From: Dehalococcoidia bacterium UBA1328
GTDB lineage: Bacteria > Chloroflexota > Dehalococcoidia > Lucifugimonadales > Lucifugimonadaceae
DNA: 35,370 bases
Assembly: GCA_002306815.1 (NCBI GenBank)
Contig: DBTA01000004.1
Coordinates: 1 to 35,370 of the forward strand
Direction of reading: 5' to 3'
Below the pieces are notes generated by a model. That model was not told where the DNA came from. It searched no databases and worked only from the letters and a program-made list of their open reading frames with translations. The first letter of the stretch is position 1; the number at the start of each line of letters is the position of its first letter. The translations under genes and the position numbers were made by a program. Positions 33,543-35,370 of the stretch are shown here, piece by piece.

Positions 33543-34289
33543 TTACTTGCCGTTGGCTTTCTTCCACTCTTCGTATTCAGGTCGTGCTGCGTCGGTCAGC
33601 GGGTAGTAACGTCGAAGATCGCCACCCTGCTCGAGCTTCTCGCGGCTAAACTCTTCCCACTCAGCATGAACCTGACCACTCTCAGCGAGCTCTTCCGCAA
33701 GGTGAATAGGAACAACTACAACACCGTCATCGTCAGCAATGATGATGTCGCCAGGTGCAACATATGTTCCGCCGACAGCGACAGGCACGTTCACTGCGTA
33801 AGGAAATATTTCCGTCTGCGTGTGGAAGTTAGGAGTTACTCCCTTTAGCCACAAACCCAGGCCTTCTGGACGCTCAGGGTAGTCACGAATGCACCCATCG
33901 ATCACCACTCCGGCTCCGCCAGCCCCCTTGAAGTAGGTCAACATCATGTTGCCAAATACGCCACTGGTCATGCTGCCTCGTGCGTCAACAACAACAACGT
34001 CGCCTTCCTGTGTCAGGTACAGAGCGTGTCTGTGAAGCTGAACTTCCGGGTCGGTGTACTCACCGTCAGCGTACACATCGTCTCGCTTCGGCATGAACTG
34101 GAGAGTAACAGCAGGCCCGACAACCTTGGTACCAGGGGTGTACGGGGTTGGTCCCGGAATAAAGCAGTTCGAAACACCGAGCTTGTTCAGGTCACCTGCA
34201 GCGGTCGCTGAACTTACGTGCTCGTAGAGCTTGTCAATCAATTCCTTTGGCGGACGCTGGATGTCTTGAATGTCTTTGGGGTCTTGCAT
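33543..34289 (-). CDS. RraA family protein (4-hydroxy-4-methyl-2-oxoglutarate aldolase-like)
   Basis: A 248-residue protein of the RraA/HMG-aldolase fold. The active-site loop GAGVVIDGCIRDYPE has R135/D136, matching the Arg-Asp pair that binds pyruvate and the divalent metal in 4-hydroxy-4-methyl-2-oxoglutarate/oxaloacetate aldolases. The upstream VVDARGSMTSGVFGNMM and the later VAPGDIIIADDDGVVVVP are also conserved. The C-terminal 50 residues are a charged helical tail. It could be a pyruvate aldolase or oxaloacetate decarboxylase; a role as an RNase E inhibitor is less likely. The start is ATG 34289, with AAGGAAA upstream. It ends in TAA. It stands alone in the minus direction. Confidence 0.88.
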   Translation of the reverse strand: MQDPKDIQDIQRPPKELIDKLYEHVSSATAAGDLNKLGVSNCFIPGPTPYTPGTKVVGPAVTLQFMPKRDDVYADGEYTDPEVQLHRHALYLTQEGDVVVVDARGSMTSGVFGNMMLTYFKGAGGAGVVIDGCIRDYPERPEGLGLWLKGVTPNFHTQTEIFPYAVNVPVAVGGTYVAPGDIIIADDDGVVVVPIHLAEELAESGQVHAEWEEFSREKLEQGGDLRRYYPLTDAARPEYEEWKKANGK

Positions 34290-34667
34290 TGCGATTGATA
34301 TTTCCTTGTAACGAAAGTTCAGTAGTGCGTTTTTCAGCAGGTAATTATCGAGTTTCGCTGTTCATGACTCACGCATTTCGAGCAAAAGTAGAAATTTTGA
34401 AATCAACCAACTAGAAGGCCGAGACAGATCGGTCGTGTCAACGATTATTGAATTCCTACCACAGAACACTAATGATCGATTCGCTCGTGCGCAAGCGCCA
34501 GGAAAATGGCTCACCCGTTCAGCGGCGAAATAAGTATGATTTTTTGTTACTTTTTTTGATTGCTCACAAAGTTCGCTATCGCCCAGTTCAATACGTGTGG
34601 ATTTCACTCACGAAAATTGAGTCATGATTATCAGCGGGTCGTCTTTAAAATTACTGACTAGGGGCAC
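34290..34667. other. 378-bp intergenic stretch bracketed by a 10-bp inverted repeat
   Basis: TCATGACTCA at 34362-34371 and TGAGTCATGA at 34618-34627 are exact reverse complements 246 nt apart. The interior is AT-rich near 34540-34560, with T-runs. An 81-codon minus-strand frame (34362-34607) fills most of it but resembles nothing and has no ribosome site, so I do not call it a gene. The promoter of the RraA-type gene should lie at the left end. Confidence 0.35.
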
Positions 34668-34955
34668 TTACCAGCCTGACTCGATTTCGCATCCAAGCTG
34701 AAGGATCCTAAGCGAATCTCGATACTGCACCGCTTGATCGCGATCGCACAACGTCACCACACCTTTGCCCGTGTTGTGAGCCTCCATCATGATCAGCGTG
34801 GCTTCTGTGCTCGAAAGTTCAGGAAACGTCTTGAGCAATGCCCAAATCACGTAGTCCATCGAATGGTGCTCGTCATTCAATAGAACAACTGCCCAACGCC
34901 CTGATCCGCCCAACGAACGCTCATATAGTTCCGCCGGTATAGCTAAAGGCGGCAT
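34668..34955 (-). CDS. clpS: ATP-dependent Clp protease adaptor ClpS
   Basis: A 95-residue adaptor that brings N-degron substrates to the ClpAP or ClpCP protease. The core is RWAVVLLNDEHHSMDYVIWAL, with the NDE/NDD motif and hydrophobic pocket residues, then ATLIMMEAHNTGKGVV with the conserved His-x-x-Gly, and ALxxRDxL-type helices to the end (LQLGCEIESGW). The open frame runs to 35189, inside the divergent gene at 35104. ATG 34953-34955 gives the usual family length, but its ribosome site is poor; GTG 34962-34964 or a longer start are alternatives. It ends in TAA. Confidence 0.85.
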   Translation of the reverse strand: MPPLAIPAELYERSLGGSGRWAVVLLNDEHHSMDYVIWALLKTFPELSSTEATLIMMEAHNTGKGVVTLCDRDQAVQYRDSLRILQLGCEIESGW

Positions 34956-35103
34956 AGGGGGCACTACTTCACGTTCTACCCGAGGCGCTACATACGAATC
35001 CGTGAGTCGTTCTCTATTGACACCACTACCTAACAGGAGGAATCTTCTTCGACGTTCAAATTCGATCGTGAGATGGTTCCATAGATTAGAGGATTCTCCA
35101 AAT

Positions 35104-35370
35104 ATGCGTATTATCGACATCAAGCCGTATCCAGTGTGGGTCGGCACTCGCAACCAGATGCTTGTCAAAGTTGAAACAGATGAAGGCATTTACGGATGGG
35201 GTGAATCCGGTCTATCGAGTCGAGAGATCGGTGTAAAAGGAATTGTGGAACACTATCGGGAGTTCCTCGTAGGACGTGATCCTATGCAGAGAGGCGCTCT
35301 CTGGCAGGAAATGTATCGTAGCCAGTACTTCGAAGGAGGTCGAACGCTAACTGCAGCAATTTCAGCAATA
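35104..35370 (+). CDS. Mandelate racemase/muconate lactonizing enzyme (enolase superfamily), partial
   Basis: The first 89 codons of a gene that leaves the window. MRIIDIKPYPVWVG, FVKVET-like LVKVETDEGIYGWGESGL (about 20-37) and LVGRDPMQRGALWQEMY (about 55-71) form the N-terminal capping domain of the galactonate-dehydratase-like branch. These enzymes dehydrate sugar acids using Mg2+. The catalytic barrel lies beyond the edge, so the substrate cannot be judged. ATG 35104 has GAGGA about 10 nt upstream. It is divergent from clpS, and its 5' end overlaps the longest possible clpS frame. Confidence 0.88.
   Translation, partial: MRIIDIKPYPVWVGTRNQMLVKVETDEGIYGWGESGLSSREIGVKGIVEHYREFLVGRDPMQRGALWQEMYRSQYFEGGRTLTAAISAI

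Noticed and set aside
34362..34607. 81-codon minus-strand open frame in the clpS/RraA spacer
   Set aside because: It has no ribosome site, no recognisable domain and skewed composition; it is treated as intergenic.

Overview
The window looks like part of a free-living bacterial chromosome, most plausibly from the Chloroflexota and close in flavour to the marine SAR202/Dehalococcoidia lineages. That placement is an inference. It rests on the mix of housekeeping genes (mutS2, hemA, hemL, purC, clpS, two tRNAs) interleaved with single-copy catabolic enzymes that such genomes carry in large paralogue sets: an M81/MlrC-type peptidase, an Ldh-family dehydrogenase, an HpaI-type aldolase, an RraA-type protein, a KGSADH-like aldehyde dehydrogenase and an enolase-superfamily dehydratase. 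Gene density is high, TTG starts are frequent (at least eight are inferred), and TAG and TAA are the usual terminators. No phage, plasmid, insertion sequence or CRISPR array was seen.

Layout. 1-2.3 kb: a minus-strand run of three oxidoreductase genes (aldo/keto reductase, NAD-dependent epimerase, F420/NADP-reductase-like; the last has an in-frame TGA and runs off the edge). 2.3-5.4 kb: an ABC-2 export pair preceded by a tiny membrane ORF and followed by a MerR-type regulator. 5.4-7.9 kb: a TPR protein, a formyltransferase resembling the N-terminal hydrolase of 10-formyl-THF dehydrogenase, and an alpha/beta hydrolase. 7.9-13.4 kb: mutS2, then hemL and hemA on the opposite strand, separated by a strong terminator. 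13.5-16.8 kb: a thiol/sulfur redox cluster (rhodanese, DipZ-like thioredoxin lipoprotein, second redox lipoprotein). 16.9-21.1 kb: M20 peptidase, tandem universal stress protein, small membrane protein, gluconate-dehydrogenase-subunit-3-like protein, nucleoside hydrolase. 21.4-28.8 kb: Ldh-family dehydrogenase, tRNA-Ala, M81 peptidase, unusual transketolase, aldehyde dehydrogenase. 29.1-35.4 kb: purC, HpaI-type aldolase, SulP transporter, tRNA-Arg, RraA-type protein, ClpS and the start of an enolase-superfamily gene.

The most interesting part is 13.5-16.8 kb. All three consecutive redox genes are interrupted by exactly one in-frame stop codon, while homologous-looking sequence continues in the same frame to a plausible C-terminus. 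In the rhodanese the stop is TGA exactly where the catalytic cysteine belongs, and it is followed by an 8-bp perfect hairpin with a GGC apical loop 17 nt downstream. This is the arrangement expected of a selenocysteine codon with a bacterial SECIS element. The other two stops are TAG, each at a position where Gln is plausible and one C-to-T change from CAG. They may be amber readthrough, nonsense mutations or C-to-T sequencing damage. A TGA in the left-edge gene, and more doubtfully a TAA in the tiny ORF at 2.4 kb, fit the same C-to-T pattern. The rhodanese TGA does not.

A second unexplained item is a structured dispersed repeat of about 100-120 nt found in three intergenic spacers (10.4, 21.3 and 28.8 kb).
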